A DNA stretch of 47,125 bases from Perkinsus marinus ATCC 50983 (GCF_000006405.1 NW_003211319.1:152494-199618); one strand, 5' to 3'; counted from the stretch's first letter, positions 32,901-40,860 are shown. A program made the numbers and translations. The notes: generated by a model not told the origin, from the letters alone.

Positions 32901-33363
32901 TGGTATTAAAATCATTAGTACGAGGGGAAATTTTTCGCTGTGATGATGGGAGATAATAAATAAAATAGGAACGCAATTTTGGTAAAGCCATATATTTCTA
33001 ATGAAAGTGAGTTTGTCTACACCATCATAAAACTGCTACCAATCAATCACTTGCGCACATGGCCAACTACATGTGTTGTTGACAATATGAAAATTCTGAG
33101 GAGATTTTGAGAACGTCTTTTTGGTTTCTGTACACTTCTACCCTAATTCGCATATCGACTCCCGAGCTCAGCTACAGACAGACAGTGCAGAGCTGCAACT
33201 CACGATACACTTTCTAATTCGGTAAGGGAAAAGACCAACATCGAACCAGCTATCAAACCAACAATGGGAATAAACTGCTTACCGGTCCCTCCTCCGCTGG
33301 AGCATTAGACCATCTACTGCTCATTAACTCATCAACTTTAAGACGGTCATTGGAGTCCGCCAT
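15771..33363 (-). CDS. OSCA/TMEM63 (CSC1-like) channel with giant cysteine-module/LDLa ectodomain
   Basis: A single gene of about 35 exons and 2,900 residues, read from ATG at 33,363 to TGA at 15,771. Family evidence includes [16 protein letters not shown] and LKTSIGNIG in the first membrane region, and [14 protein letters not shown] then [11 protein letters not shown] and [12 protein letters not shown] in the cytosolic domain. [19 protein letters not shown] lies just before a TM helix. The pore region carries [40 protein letters not shown] and [16 protein letters not shown]; the tail has TYTDAVEEM...NHRYKLAY. Such proteins are normally 700-1,300 residues; here about 1,900 extra residues follow the third TM segment, predicted extracellular. 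Almost every intron is 38-60 nt GT-AG. All exon phases I could check agree except within 17,885-18,379 and around 24,190-24,344. The family call is from memory; a stress- or membrane-tension-gated cation channel is the inferred role. Confidence 0.72.
18120..18282 (+). repeat. Repeat A copy 10
   Basis: TTTCCTCAACTGAGTATAGG, AGAAGTGTACCAAAACCAAC, GTATTGTCACCAACCCACGT, GACCATGTGCATATTTTC. It lies in the unresolved intron of the channel gene, antisense to it. Confidence 0.75.
18380..19935 (-). other. Channel gene: second LDLa block and Thr-rich linker exons
   Basis: Exons: 19,828-19,935; 19,583-19,780; 19,388-19,536 ([20 protein letters not shown], LDLa); 19,153-19,343 ([20 protein letters not shown] then [14 protein letters not shown], a canonical LDLa with Ca-binding Asp/Glu residues); 19,035-19,114; 18,841-18,978 ([11 protein letters not shown]); 18,575-18,739 ([15 protein letters not shown]); 18,380-18,526 ([13 protein letters not shown]). 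Phases match throughout. LDLa modules bind calcium and protein ligands, so this part suggests extracellular ligand or matrix contact. Confidence 0.7.
19980..24195 (-). other. Channel gene: 4.2-kb exon encoding six cysteine modules and an LDLa region
   Basis: An exon of about 1,400 codons opens after an acceptor near 24,195 (TTCTGCGTAG) and closes at donor GTAAGT at 19,979. It has no ATG or signal peptide at its start, which argues against a separate gene. Six modules of 130-165 residues lie at about 23,945-23,547, 23,444-23,043, 23,012-22,575, 22,505-22,107, 22,022-21,594 and 21,551-21,054. Each runs: beta-like start, Cys-x3-Leu, V-x-ACG or similar, (I/V)EC, then YGG(I/L/V) and a closing Cys (DGCP in several). 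Ser/Thr/Pro linkers separate them. An LDL-receptor class A-like domain follows at 20,993-20,880 ([16 protein letters not shown]), then [17 protein letters not shown] and a Cys/helix-rich region of 280 residues. Confidence 0.72.
24312..24332. repeat. 9-bp stem hairpin
   Basis: ACTGTCATT-GAA-AATGACAGT, located just past the 3' end of the exon at 24,344-24,529 in the following channel-gene intron. Confidence 0.75.
24344..25907 (-). other. Channel gene exons 11-17: rest of cytosolic domain, third TM segment, start of ectodomain
   Basis: Exons: 25,800-25,907 (coiled coil [20 protein letters not shown]); 25,655-25,747 ([15 protein letters not shown]); 25,222-25,408 ([19 protein letters not shown], then [20 protein letters not shown]); 25,006-25,172 ([17 protein letters not shown]); 24,744-24,832; 24,651-24,702 ([17 protein letters not shown]); about 24,344-24,529 ([27 protein letters not shown]). 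Phases match up to the last exon. Cysteine-rich text begins right after the TM helix, so the segment is probably on the outer face. Confidence 0.68.
25986..26160 (-). repeat. 29-bp tandem repeat, about 6 copies, intronic
   Basis: On the plus strand the unit is TATGCAACTACACCGACTAC followed by AATTGAATC. Read along the host channel gene, each unit carries ATTGTAG, 8 nt, GTTGCATA. Copies become more diverged towards 26,160. It lies in the same intron as the retroelement, directly upstream of its target site. Confidence 0.85.
26225..26430 (+). repeat. 5' LTR (206 bp)
   Basis: Starts TGCTCTGATAGAG and ends ACACATTGCTACA. It matches the 3' LTR at every position I compared. Confidence 0.95.
26433..26445 (+). 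promoter_or_regulatory. Primer-binding site of the LTR element
   Basis: TGGTGCCCAGACC starts two bases after the LTR. TGG complements a tRNA 3' CCA end; the tRNA was not identified. Confidence 0.7.
26456..27259 (+). CDS. gag of the LTR element
   Basis: 267 residues from ATG at 26,456 ([18 protein letters not shown]...), with a retrotransposon gag-type helical region ([11 protein letters not shown]... [10 protein letters not shown]). Two CX2CX4HX4C zinc knuckles near the C-terminus ([14 protein letters not shown] and [14 protein letters not shown]) are separated by a basic Lys/Gly tract, as in nucleocapsid proteins. Its end overlaps the start of the pol frame, an arrangement usual for the family. 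Confidence 0.92.
   Translation: MPFKLESVLEPYSGGENDFALWLQEFETVAEASKWTIKQKSQYIVLFMKGSAKEIARQALEEVEGDPAGAYAHVVRALDRAYSLKTHEAWKRLTRREWHKEDSVDGVLAEFRRYLRVLGVTTTVAAENILRESLIATLPEDVQKAIRVFEEDGRQLPLADVVAKARAQLKTYSGEKKLAAGAVTGGQYCYICKATGHIAAECRERGATRPTSKPKGKGKGKGPRCYACQKYGHIARDCKNKQSKAGAAIEKDFVQAEQPMGGVVLHM
27256..30576 (+). CDS. pol of the LTR element (protease, RT, RNase H, integrase)
   Basis: Over 1,000 residues. Domains in order: aspartic protease (DTGADYSLV, about 27,315); reverse transcriptase ([15 protein letters not shown] about 27,990; YLDD about 28,288); RNase H ([16 protein letters not shown] about 28,800; [10 protein letters not shown] about 29,000); integrase with an HHCC zinc finger (about 29,550-29,690) and a DDE core ([30 protein letters not shown]). 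It appears whole. The frame ends 72 bp before the 3' LTR. Confidence 0.92.
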   Translation, partial: VKRPHLLCKFNGHEHAVDVDTGADYSLVSSKFVSSLGLTVHHEVSPVRLKMMDAVGVLTTTGQVDLPVMYLAKDGWVKVVHTCYVVDKMVFGSLVLGADFASLYCQGMTWDEGGRIAVTAAAARGIDEDVQAYNLPDIPGVRVLEYPNGTVEIISIDFVLSKRSDEPQFTCRWIWRGGDPPGTFYKANRGDYNPKLTAQEELNLRAETDKLITNGWVKPYAGRVRNILPWVLVAQPHKPSTPLRMCLDFRALNKHLVSEPVRDIVNCVDTLHQWRSVRRGYTLDVIKCYYCIRMCESLWPYLCVMINGEIFTMVVMGFGVCIAPKVATSAIRWLLMKVPYPISSYLDDVVIEESDPNVVIAVNQNGQLLEDPPCVTAVRDALGNGRMYCKPTIIIGANNSRVLGLSLHNDGGEISWARREDLSLEINLDGDEVVTKRELAGWCGKLTALVPVASWLRPHVSMLLRVISALAWDKPVDAVYLDLAHYIQQKFNSEGDPARGIWYCPRPSDAKAWHIHADASSVAMGATLSYERDDGKIVLVRDAAWLLDRRGVLRHINVTELCAATRALAWAAPFIAGAVYLHVDNECVRSWIERYQSGQTVKRGGLSTTIVGRRLQAIVDITEPFKSFTVCRVASDQNPSDILSRLDSKYTSLIDSICYDNNSMDIEADLSLCAGAAINEPLLNDEMFLNLGEVVEGQYDDDELFKARRALKHGRLLPEDVELDLQQVYRELEIDEYDILRRRYIAPYQGKEVCVPVIPEGMRVELIHSVHGLLCHVGQRRTFEAITSIAWFPGIIDQTAAWLQKCDICNRRTQPLIIKHDISLFSSSVLSEAEPFSVVSADIVYLPKAYLSQQCAVCRFACLIELEGEDADHIRDAFEASWRILGKRPKILLTDNQTGFLSCDLPGVSRVFTAPRSSQSNGMVESLHRTVRMWTRSVMADDNELDIASAVAKVMRAYNNTVHSVTQRIPAEMMKLESTDVEWQRLIAKCVADAERKLESCTYHELFPGAIVRMRQVNKYDKIITKTMDMPFSEKRWRVLGFISSSRGLVTTSPNDDYGLFRKAKIICDKEVKVVHVSRLTHCKPGEVDVQDLRRAMRRMTRDSPQ
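30634..30648 (+). promoter_or_regulatory. Polypurine tract of the LTR element
   Basis: Purine-rich GGCAGGAGGGCGAA immediately precedes the 3' LTR, the expected place for plus-strand priming. Confidence 0.7.
30649..30854 (+). repeat. 3' LTR (206 bp)
   Basis: Identical by eye to 26,225-26,430, and followed by the CACCT target duplication. Confidence 0.95.
31130..31290 (+). repeat. Repeat A copy 11
   Basis: TCAGCTGCTCAGCTCAAAAG, TATTATGAAAATGTACACAC, ACAAAAACCAATGAG and TCACCAACACATGTAGATGA. It is in the channel-gene intron between the exons at 31,106 and 31,452, next to B copy 5. Confidence 0.7.
31306..31395 (+). repeat. Repeat B copy 5 (partial)
   Basis: GAGTAGTTTCACGACCCGTT, TACGTGAAGTGGCGTAATAC, GTGTTTTTCATGAC; the right terminus is lost. 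It shares the intron with A copy 11. Confidence 0.65.
33052..33178 (-). repeat. Repeat A copy 12 (reverse)
   Basis: GCCAACTACATGTGTTGTTG, ACAATATGAAAATTCTGAGG, TTTCTGTACACTTCTACCCT, TCCCGAGCTCAGCTAC. It lies in the first intron of the channel gene. Confidence 0.75.
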
Positions 33364-35006
33364 TTCTAACTTCTTGAGTGAGACGGACAAGTGGAAGAAT
33401 TGAAACTGCGCCGTTGAAGTAGCGCGCGCCATAAAATTGTTGTTATTATGGATCTGTCACGCGCCACAAAATCCCATCATTATATTTTCGGGGTAAATCC
33501 TCATTTCTAAACTGCAGAATTTTGCCCAACGGTCGAGAATGGACGACGATTTATCATCACTTTGCCATTCTCGCAGTAACCGATACCAAGCCTCGACCAG
33601 CTCTGCCTATACTCGTATACCCCTCAGCGGGTGCTTTGGAGTTTGATAGGGTTTCTCTCCGTTGATGCTGCCTGTTTAGCTACTTACTAGCGTTGTTTTC
33701 TATAGGCTGTTACCATGTGCATGCCTGCTGTATCATACCCTTTCGTTATCAGATTCTAAGTAGAAGCATATAGGTTGTGTTGAATTCTGCCTTCTTTAAT
33801 GTCTGAAACAGTTGCATCACTATTTCACAGGTCTACCAATCTTCCTCCTGCGAAATCGGATTCATTTTCGCGAGAGAGTCGCACTTAAACGAATTTGCAA
33901 ATCAGGTCTCAAGCATCGAGAGCTCGTAGGTTAAACACGACTATATACGAGAATATAGATTCCCTTTGGCGCATATCAGACCAGTTCTCTTCGGTACATT
34001 CCCATTCCGTACAGTTTGGTAAGTTCGATTCCAACTGTACCCTCTGAGATGCTGGAAACATGACATTTCGACTTTGTTAGTGAATCGGCCATTGAGATAA
34101 CGCTACACTGGATATAATTGCGGTATTGGGTATATGCTTGCGTATTGTAAGTGTCATCCTTAGCACACACCAGCCTATTTTGTTGATAGGCAGAATCAAC
34201 AGCCTATAATCACTCTCTACTTTCCCCGCTTCTCATTGTAGGAGACCACTCGCTTCCATATACGCTATATACGGTTTTATGCTATATCGAGCGATGTAGG
34301 TGACAAGTGTCATAAGTATGATCACGGGTGAGGCCACCTCACGTTACAGTAACGACTCGTTACTGTAACGTTACTAACGAGCATTGACCCAATCAACGTC
34401 AAATGCGCTTCTTTGAGAATAGCTCTGAAGAATCTCAGCCTCTTTCGAAACATGTCGTGGGAGGAGTCTACGTTTGCTGGGGTTGAGGTTGACCAGAACC
34501 GAAATGAGGGCTCGCCACAAGCAGCACAGAGACTTCGTTACTAGTAGAAGATCACTACGAGAGCCGCCTAAACAAGACGGGTGCTTTCCACATCTCAACG
34601 AGCGTCGGTGCGGAATAGCAACGCCACCGGTGATCGAGTCTGGGTCCAGTCGCGTGACGTAATGAAAAATTATCGAAAAAATGGAAATCGAAGAAACAAT
34701 GGCATTGCTTTCAACGCGAAATCGATTTCAATACGAAATGCGACGCCGCGCACGGTCGACCGACCGATGCTTGCTCCCGGGACTGGCGGGCTGGGTTGAA
34801 ATAGATCCCCAACGGCTAACGCCGTCTGCTTTCGTAATGCCGCGGCGACACTCGCTCGCACTGGCCACTTCATAAGGATGGTGGACGCGCCGTGGATGAT
34901 ACGCATGTGTGCCATAAAGGCGCACTGTGTCACGCGCCCTTCATATCTGTATTTAACTTGTGTTAACTTGTTAACCCTTATTAGTTATTTAGTTAAGCCT
35001 TATTAG
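33364..35006. other. 1.6 kb upstream of the channel gene; presumed promoter, no gene seen
   Basis: No ORF in 33,364-34,999 is convincing; small frames over 34,374-34,933 exist on both strands without motifs. Two GC-rich boxes lie near the channel start, GCGCGCGCCATAAAATT at about 33,422 and GTCACGCGCCACAAAATC at about 33,456. A third, GTCACGCGCCC, is at about 34,929. These resemble boxes near other gene starts in the window. The right end grades into short TTATTAGTTA repeats before the minisatellite. Confidence 0.45.
34342..34370. repeat. Perfect 12-bp inverted repeat
   Basis: CGTTACAGTAAC-GACTC-GTTACTGTAACG, followed by another GTTACTAACG; the GTTAC word occurs four times in 40 bp. Confidence 0.85.
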
Positions 35007-36495
35007 TTAGCCCTTATTGGCAGTAGTAGTGCTAGTCACAGGACCACTAGTTGAAACAGTAGTAGTGCTGGTCCCAGGACCACTAGTTGAAACAGTAGTA
35101 GTGCTGGTCCCAGGACCACTAGTTGAAACAGTAGTAGTGCTAGTCACAGGACCACTAGTTGAAACAGTAGTAGTGCTGGTCCCAGGACCACTAGTTGAAA
35201 CAGTAGTAGTGCTGGTCCCAGGACCACTAGTTGAAACAGTAGTAGTGCTAGTCACAGGACCACTAGTTGAAACAGTAGTAGTGCTAGTCACAGGACCACT
35301 AGTTGAAACAGTAGTAGTGCTAGTCACAGGACCACTAGTTGAAACAGTAGTAGTGCTGGTCCCAGGACCCCTAGTTGAAACAGTAGTAGTGCTAGTCACA
35401 GGACCACTAGTTGAAACAGTAGTAGTGCTAGTCACAGGACCACTAGTTGAAACAGTAGTAGTGCTAGTCACAGGACCACTAGTTGAAACAGTAGTAGTGC
35501 TAGTCACAGGACCACTAGTTGAAACAGTAGTAGTGCTTGTCCCAGGACCACTAGTTGAAACAGTAGTAGTGCTAGTCACAGGACCACTAGTTGAAACAGT
35601 AGTAGTGCTAGTCACAGGACCACTAGGTGAAACAGTAGTAGTGCTGGTCCCAGGACCACTAGTTGAAACAGTAGTAGTGCTGGTCCCAGGACCACTAGTT
35701 GAAACAGTAGTAGTGCTAGTCACAGGACCACTAGTTGAAACAGTAGTAGTGCTAGTCACAGGACCACTAGTTGAAACAGTAGTAGTGCTGGTCCCAGGAC
35801 CACTAGTTGAAACAGTAGTAGTGCTGGTCCCAGGACCACTAGTTGAAACAGTAGTAGTGCTAGTCACAGGACCACTAGTTGAAACAGTAGTAGTGCTAGT
35901 CACAGGACCACTAGTTGAAACAGTAGTAGTGCTAGTCACAGGACCACTAGTTGAAACAGTAGTAGTGCTGGTCCCAGGACCACTAGTTGAAACAGTAGTA
36001 GTGCTAGTCACAGGACCACTAGTTGAAACATTAGTAGTGCTAGTCACAGGACCACTAGTTGAAACATTAGTAGTGCTGGTCACAGGACCACTAGTTGAAA
36101 CATTAGTAGTGCTGGTCACAGGACCACTAGTTGAAACATTAGTAGTGCTGGTCACAGGACCACTAGTTGAAACATTAGTAGTGCTGGTCACAGGACCACT
36201 AGTTGAAACATTAGTAGTGCTGGTCACAGGACCACTAGTTGAAACAGTAGTAGTGCTGGTCACGGGACCACTAGTTGAAACATTAGTAGTGCTGGTCACG
36301 GGACCACTAGTTGAAACATTAGTAGTGCTGGTCACAGGACCACTAGTTGAAACAGTAGTAGTGCTGGTCACGGGACCACTAGTTGAAACATTAGTAGTGC
36401 TGGTCACGGGACCACTAGTTGAAACATTAGTAGTGCTGGTCACGGGACCACTAGTTGAAACAGTAGTAGTGCTGGTCACGGGACCACTAGGTAGT
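35007..36495 (-). repeat. 36-bp minisatellite, about 41 copies; mucin-like if read on the minus strand
   Basis: The unit is 36 bp, so both strands stay open for about 490 codons. The minus strand gives a 12-residue repeat, TSTTTVSTSGPV, with T/N and V/G variants. This is the composition of an O-glycosylated mucin-like stalk and ends in ANKG then TAA. The plus strand gives a hydrophobic VVVLVTGPLVET repeat, unlikely as a protein. Neither frame has an ATG. On the minus strand an AG acceptor sits exactly at the array's 5' edge (TCCTAG, about 36,498), so it could be an internal or last exon, but no upstream exon is identified. Variants are clustered: V/G alternation at the left, TTN-type units only to the right of 36,030. 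Confidence 0.85.
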
Positions 36496-36500
36496 CTCTA

Positions 36501-37512
36501 GGACTGGGTAGTTATTAGGGACAACGACGGGTTGACCATTATCTGATGGGAGGCAGATGAGTAGTTCTCGGAGAGCTGGTCTCCAATCTTGCCAACACAT
36601 GCTGATACTAACACTACACCCAAGCGTTATAGACTCTATACTATAGAGGAGACACTAGTAATCATCACAAAGGTTAGAAAGATGACCTGATCGTCTATGC
36701 AAAGTTTCTCGACCGCAAAGGTCAACAGGAAAAGGCCGAATTGTCGATGCTGCAAGCTACTCTGATCATCTTCTTGTTCGGGTTAGGAGCCATGGTCTTC
36801 AGTAGGGAGGATTCGTAGAAGTAGTGTTGAGATATATGCTCGCTTTCCTTAGCTGAGCTCTGGAGTTTCCTAAGAAAAGCACACATGAACTTGGCTGTGA
36901 GTGCACAGAAACCCATCGAAATTTGCCGAGATCCACGAAAGCATATTACGCAAAACACCACGATGATTGGGTCCCCCTATCCCACATGGTGCTCTACTGG
37001 TTGAAACTAAACACTACAGCATATTACCGAGACATCAGTTTATCCGAATTGGTGTTGCATCAGGCGTGCATAATGTGTCAACACATCAACTACATCTCTG
37101 TCCGACTCGTCTCGAGCGGCAATTTCCCTCCGCAATGCTTCTAGTATTTCCATCACTTCTTGTCTCAAAGCGGAAACGGCCGTGGATGTCTCCAGTCTAG
37201 GATGACTAATCTTCTACTCGGCGTCGTCTACCGTGTTTTTTCTCAGGTTGAATCTCCCAGGAATTCGCAAGTTGATAGTATCAGCAGACTCTCACAGCAA
37301 TTTATAGTAAGACAGTCATATCGAGTCAATCGTACGTTTACGTGATATCGGGATTTCCGGCGATTGCTACCACGAGTTAGAACATCGATGAAGCGATTAT
37401 AAACTACCATAACTCATGAATATCGTCAGGAGCGAAAATTTCACTCGTATTTTGTCAATTTGGTCATCTATTTTAACGGTCGATCAGGGGCCAACAACAG
37501 ACAATTGAAGTA
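36501..37512. other. 1.0 kb between minisatellite and coiled-coil gene
   Basis: Contains repeat A copy 13 (about 36,822-36,925). Short frames such as a minus-strand MAPNPNKKMIRVACSIDNSA at about 36,725 have no support. If the minisatellite is an exon of a minus-strand gene, its leader exon should be in here, but none was recognised. Confidence 0.4.
36822..36925 (+). repeat. Repeat A copy 13 (partial)
   Basis: GTGTTGAGATATATGCTCGC, TTTCCTTAGCTGAGCTCTGG, GTGCACAGAAACCCATCGAA; the right third is lost. Confidence 0.65.
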
Positions 37513-38232
37513 CTACCGATGCATCCTCTCGTCGATGATGTTCATTTTCCTATGTAGTCCAGCCTGAGCTAATTCCTCCCTTTCCTTTATGTCCTTCAGA
37601 AGTGACTCTAACTTTCTGTCGAAAACCTCTGTCGCGACGTTCCTGGAATTGGTCAGTTTTTCGGTACCGTAATATCTTCAAATTACCGCAGTCTATCATT
37701 CTCGAGTTCGAACAACTTCTCGTCAAATCTAGCGAATCTCTGCTCGACTCTGAGGTACTTCAACACGTTATCTAACATTACTCCTACAGTAAGAGTTCTA
37801 CCGAGATTCGAAAGAATTGAGCTCTCGACTCCGCTCCGCTAGAGCAACCAACTGCTTTTCATGCTGACTACAAATCCTTTGCGTTTCCACGACGATTCGG
37901 GACAGTTTATCAAGACGCTCTTCTGTAACAGTCTGAAAAGATATCCTCAGGTTTTCTAGTAATCTTGATCGCACCTCCATTCGGCGGGTCACTCTGAACA
38001 TTTCTGTCTCGATTGCATCTCCAATACGATCCATCGCCGTTCGAATTTTAGCATCACATAAACGTTCTATGCTCGCCTCGAGACGTCCTCGTTGAGACAG
38101 TTCATCAGCCATTGCTGACTCTAGGGAGGCTAGCTGCTCCTGAACGCGTCTCCGCTCAGCCATCGTTGAATCCTCTGGCGTTTTGAGAGCCGAGAATAGA
38201 TGAGGTAGTGAGTACTGCGCTGGTGATGTCAT
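37513..38232 (-). CDS. Small coiled-coil protein, SF-assemblin/giardin-like candidate
   Basis: Three exons with matching phases: 37,802-38,232 (from ATG at 38,232, MTSPAQYSLPHLFSALKTPE), 37,687-37,749 and 37,513-37,642, ending at TAG. Introns are 52 and 44 nt. The product is 207 residues. After about 30 N-terminal residues nearly the whole chain is heptad-like with no Pro or Gly breaks (LEASIERLCDAKIRTAMDRI; EERLDKLSRIVVETQRI; KLESLLKDIKEREELAQAGL). A short Ser/Pro head plus a continuous rod is the build of SF-assemblins, which form striated fibres at flagellar bases in alveolates. Those are usually about 280 residues, so this one is short. Any other rod protein would look similar; the family call is tentative. 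Confidence 0.6.
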
Positions 38233-38407
38233 TGTAGAGCCGATTCTGCTGATGAGGCTATTTAACAACTCAGCTCAACATGGATATGCAGTTGAGCCCT
38301 TATTATAAGCTTATTACTGAGCTAACTTCCTCATTCACTGATAAACGAACGACTCATGCGAGTTCACGCTCTGAACCGATATCCCTACTCGCGCACGTGT
38401 GAAATAT
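38233..38407. other. Upstream flank of the coiled-coil gene
   Basis: A 175-bp spacer between the start codon and the satellite. It presumably holds the promoter; no clear motif is seen. Confidence 0.4.
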
Positions 38408-40860
38408 TACATCTCTGGCATAGCGGACCCTGCCGGAAGATTGATCTATAAATGGTATAGTTCTCTGGCGTATCGACCCCATTCGGCGAATAGTTATCCT
38501 ACTGGTATAGTTTTCTGGCATATCGGCCCCATTCGGCAAATAGATCTCTTAATGGTATAGTCCTCTGGCATATCGGCCCCATTCGGCAAATAGATCTCTT
38601 AATGGTATAGCTCTCCGGCATATCGGCCCCATTCGGCAGATAGATATCCTAATGGCATAGTCTTCTGGCATATCCGCCCCATTCGACAAATAGATCTCTT
38701 GCACAGTGGCTTCACTCGAGAAAAAGATTTCTGAGTGATATAGTCCTCTAGAATGTTGCCACCATTCGGCAGACAGACCTCTTTATAGTGTAGTCCACTG
38801 GAATATCGGCCCCATTCGGCAAATAGATCTCTCAATTGTATAGTCCTGTAGCATATCGGCCCCATTCATCAAACAGATCTCTTAATGGTTTAGTTCTCTG
38901 GCATATCGGCCCCATTCGGCAAATAGGTCTGGCATATCGGCCCCATTCGGCAAATAGATCTCTTAATGCTATAGTCGTCTGGCATATCGGCCCCATTCGG
39001 CAAATAGATCTCTTATTGGGATAGTCCTCCGGCATATCGGCCCCATTCGGCAAATAGATCTCTATAGTCTTCTGGCATATCCGCCTCCACTCGAGGAATA
39101 GATTTCTGAGTGATATAGTCCTCTGGAATGTTGCCACCATTCGGCAGATAGACCTCTTAATGGTGTAGTCCTCTGGCATATCGGCCCCATTCGGCAAATA
39201 GATCTCTTGATGGTATAGTCCTCTGGCATATCGGCCCCACTCTGCAGATAGATATTCTAATGCCATAGTCTTCTGGCATATCCGCCCCACTCGACTGATA
39301 GATCTCTAAAGGGTATAGTCCGCTTGCACAATGGCTTCACTACAGGAATAGATTTCTGAGTGATATAGTCCTCTGGCATGTTGGCACCATTCCGCAGATA
39401 AACCTCTTTATGGAGTAGTCCTCTGGCATATCGGGCCCATTCGACAAATAGATCTCTCAATTGTATAGTCCTCTGGCATATCGGGCCCATTCGGCAAATA
39501 TATCTCTTATTGGGATAGTCCTCTGGCATATCGGTCCCATTCGACGAATAGATCTCTTGCACAGTGGCTTCACTCGAGAAAAAGATTTCTGAGTGATTTG
39601 GTCCTCTGGCATGTTGGCACCATTCGGCAGATAGGCCTCTTCATGGTGAAGTCCTCTGGCATATCCGCCCCATCCGGCAATTAGATCTTTCAATTGTTTA
39701 GTCCCCTGGCATATCGGGCCCATTCGACAAAAAGATCTCTCAATTCAATTGAGTCAATTGTATAGTCCTCTGGCATATCGACATCATTCGGCAAATAGAT
39801 CTCTTAATCGTATAGTCCTCTGGCATATCGGCCCCACTCGGCAGATAGATATCCTAATGCCATAGTCTTCTGGCATATCCGCCCTATTCGACAGATAGAT
39901 CTCTAAATGGTAGTCCGCTTTCACAATGGCTTCACTAGAGGAATATATATCTGAGTGATATAGTCCTCTGGCATGTTGGCACCATTCGGCAGACAGACCT
40001 CTTTATGGAGTGGTCCTCTGGCATATCGGCCCCATTCGGCAGATAGACCTCTTTATGGTGTAGTCCACTGGCATATCGGCCCCATTCGGCAAATAGATCT
40101 CTCAACTGCATAGTCCTCTAGCATATCGGCCCTATTCATCAAACAGATCTCTTAATGATTTAGTTCTCTGGCATATCGGCCCCAATCGGCAAATAGGTCT
40201 GGCATATCGGCCCCATTCGGCAAAAAGATCTCTTAATGGTATAGTCGTCTGGCATATCGGCCCTATTCGGCAAATAGATCTCTTATTGGGATAGTCCTCT
40301 GGCATATCGGCTACATTCGGCAAATAGATCTCTATAGTCTTCTGGCATATCCGCCTCCACTCGAGGAATAGATTTCTGAGTGATATGGTCCTCTGGCATG
40401 TTGGCACCATTCGGCAGATATGCCTCTTTATGGTGAAGTCCTCTGGCATATCGGCCCCATTCGGCAAATAGATCTCTCAATTGTTCAGTCCCCTGGCATA
40501 TCGGGCCCATTCGACAAGTAGATCTCTCAATTGTATAGTCCTCTGGCATATCGGGCCCATTCGGCAAATAGATCTCTTATTGGGTTAGTCCTCTAGCATA
40601 TCGGCCCTATTCATCAAACAGATCTCTTAATGATTTAGTTCTCTGACATATCGGCCCCATTCGGCAAATAGATCTCTCAATTGTTTAGTCCCTTGGCATA
40701 TCGGGCCCATTCGACAAATAGATCTCTCAATTGTATAGTCCTCTGGCATATCGGGCCCATTCGGCAAATGGATCTTTTATTGGGTTAGTCCTCTGGCATA
40801 TCGGCCCCATTCGGCAGATAGATCTCTAAATGGTATAGTCTCCTAGCATAGCAACGTCAC
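38408..40860 (-). repeat. About 50-bp satellite array, roughly 48 copies, with higher-order units
   Basis: The core unit runs GCATATCGGCCCCATTCGGC, then AAATAGATCTCTTAATGG and TATAGTCCTCTG. Most units are 47-50 bp; a few are truncated. A distinct variant block (TGGCTTCACTCGAG with AAAAAGATTTCTGAGTG, then TGTTGGCACCATTCGGCAG) recurs about six times, and long runs repeat as sets, for example 38,830-39,110 resembles 40,110-40,385. This is higher-order organisation by block duplication. Because 50 is not a multiple of 3, minus-strand frames of 90-150 codons cycle through three translations of one unit; I do not consider them genes. Confidence 0.92.

Larger units (their letters stand above)
30865..33363 (-). 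other. Channel gene exons 1-10: N-terminus, first two TM segments, start of cytosolic domain
   Basis: Exons (minus strand): 33,283-33,363 ([18 protein letters not shown]...); 32,774-32,857; 32,553-32,583; 32,183-32,301; 32,069-32,134 ([17 protein letters not shown]); 31,874-32,020 (ends LCADVTY); 31,627-31,788 (CYCEIERPC... then [20 protein letters not shown]); 31,452-31,579 ([13 protein letters not shown]); 30,989-31,106 ([20 protein letters not shown]); 30,865-30,933 ([17 protein letters not shown]). Phases match at every junction. The last two exons lead into a coiled-coil that continues in the exon at 25,800-25,907 beyond the retroelement. Confidence 0.75.

Noticed and set aside
34374-34933. 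Overlapping small frames on both strands upstream of the minisatellite
   Set aside because: Open frames here follow from local GC richness. None has motifs or plausible splice sites.
35017-36501. Plus-strand 494-codon frame reading VVVLVTGPLVET repeats
   Set aside because: It is the mirror of a 36-bp tandem repeat. A 36-bp unit keeps every stop-free frame open, there is no ATG, and the product would be an implausible hydrophobic repeat.
38599-40567. Several 90-150 codon minus-strand frames (GRYARGLYH, LPNGADMPEDY types)
   Set aside because: They are successive frame readings of one 50-bp satellite unit. Same DNA, three translations, no start context.
38408-40860. CRISPR-like regular repeats
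   Set aside because: Units are contiguous with no unique spacers, in an intron-rich eukaryotic genome. It is a satellite.
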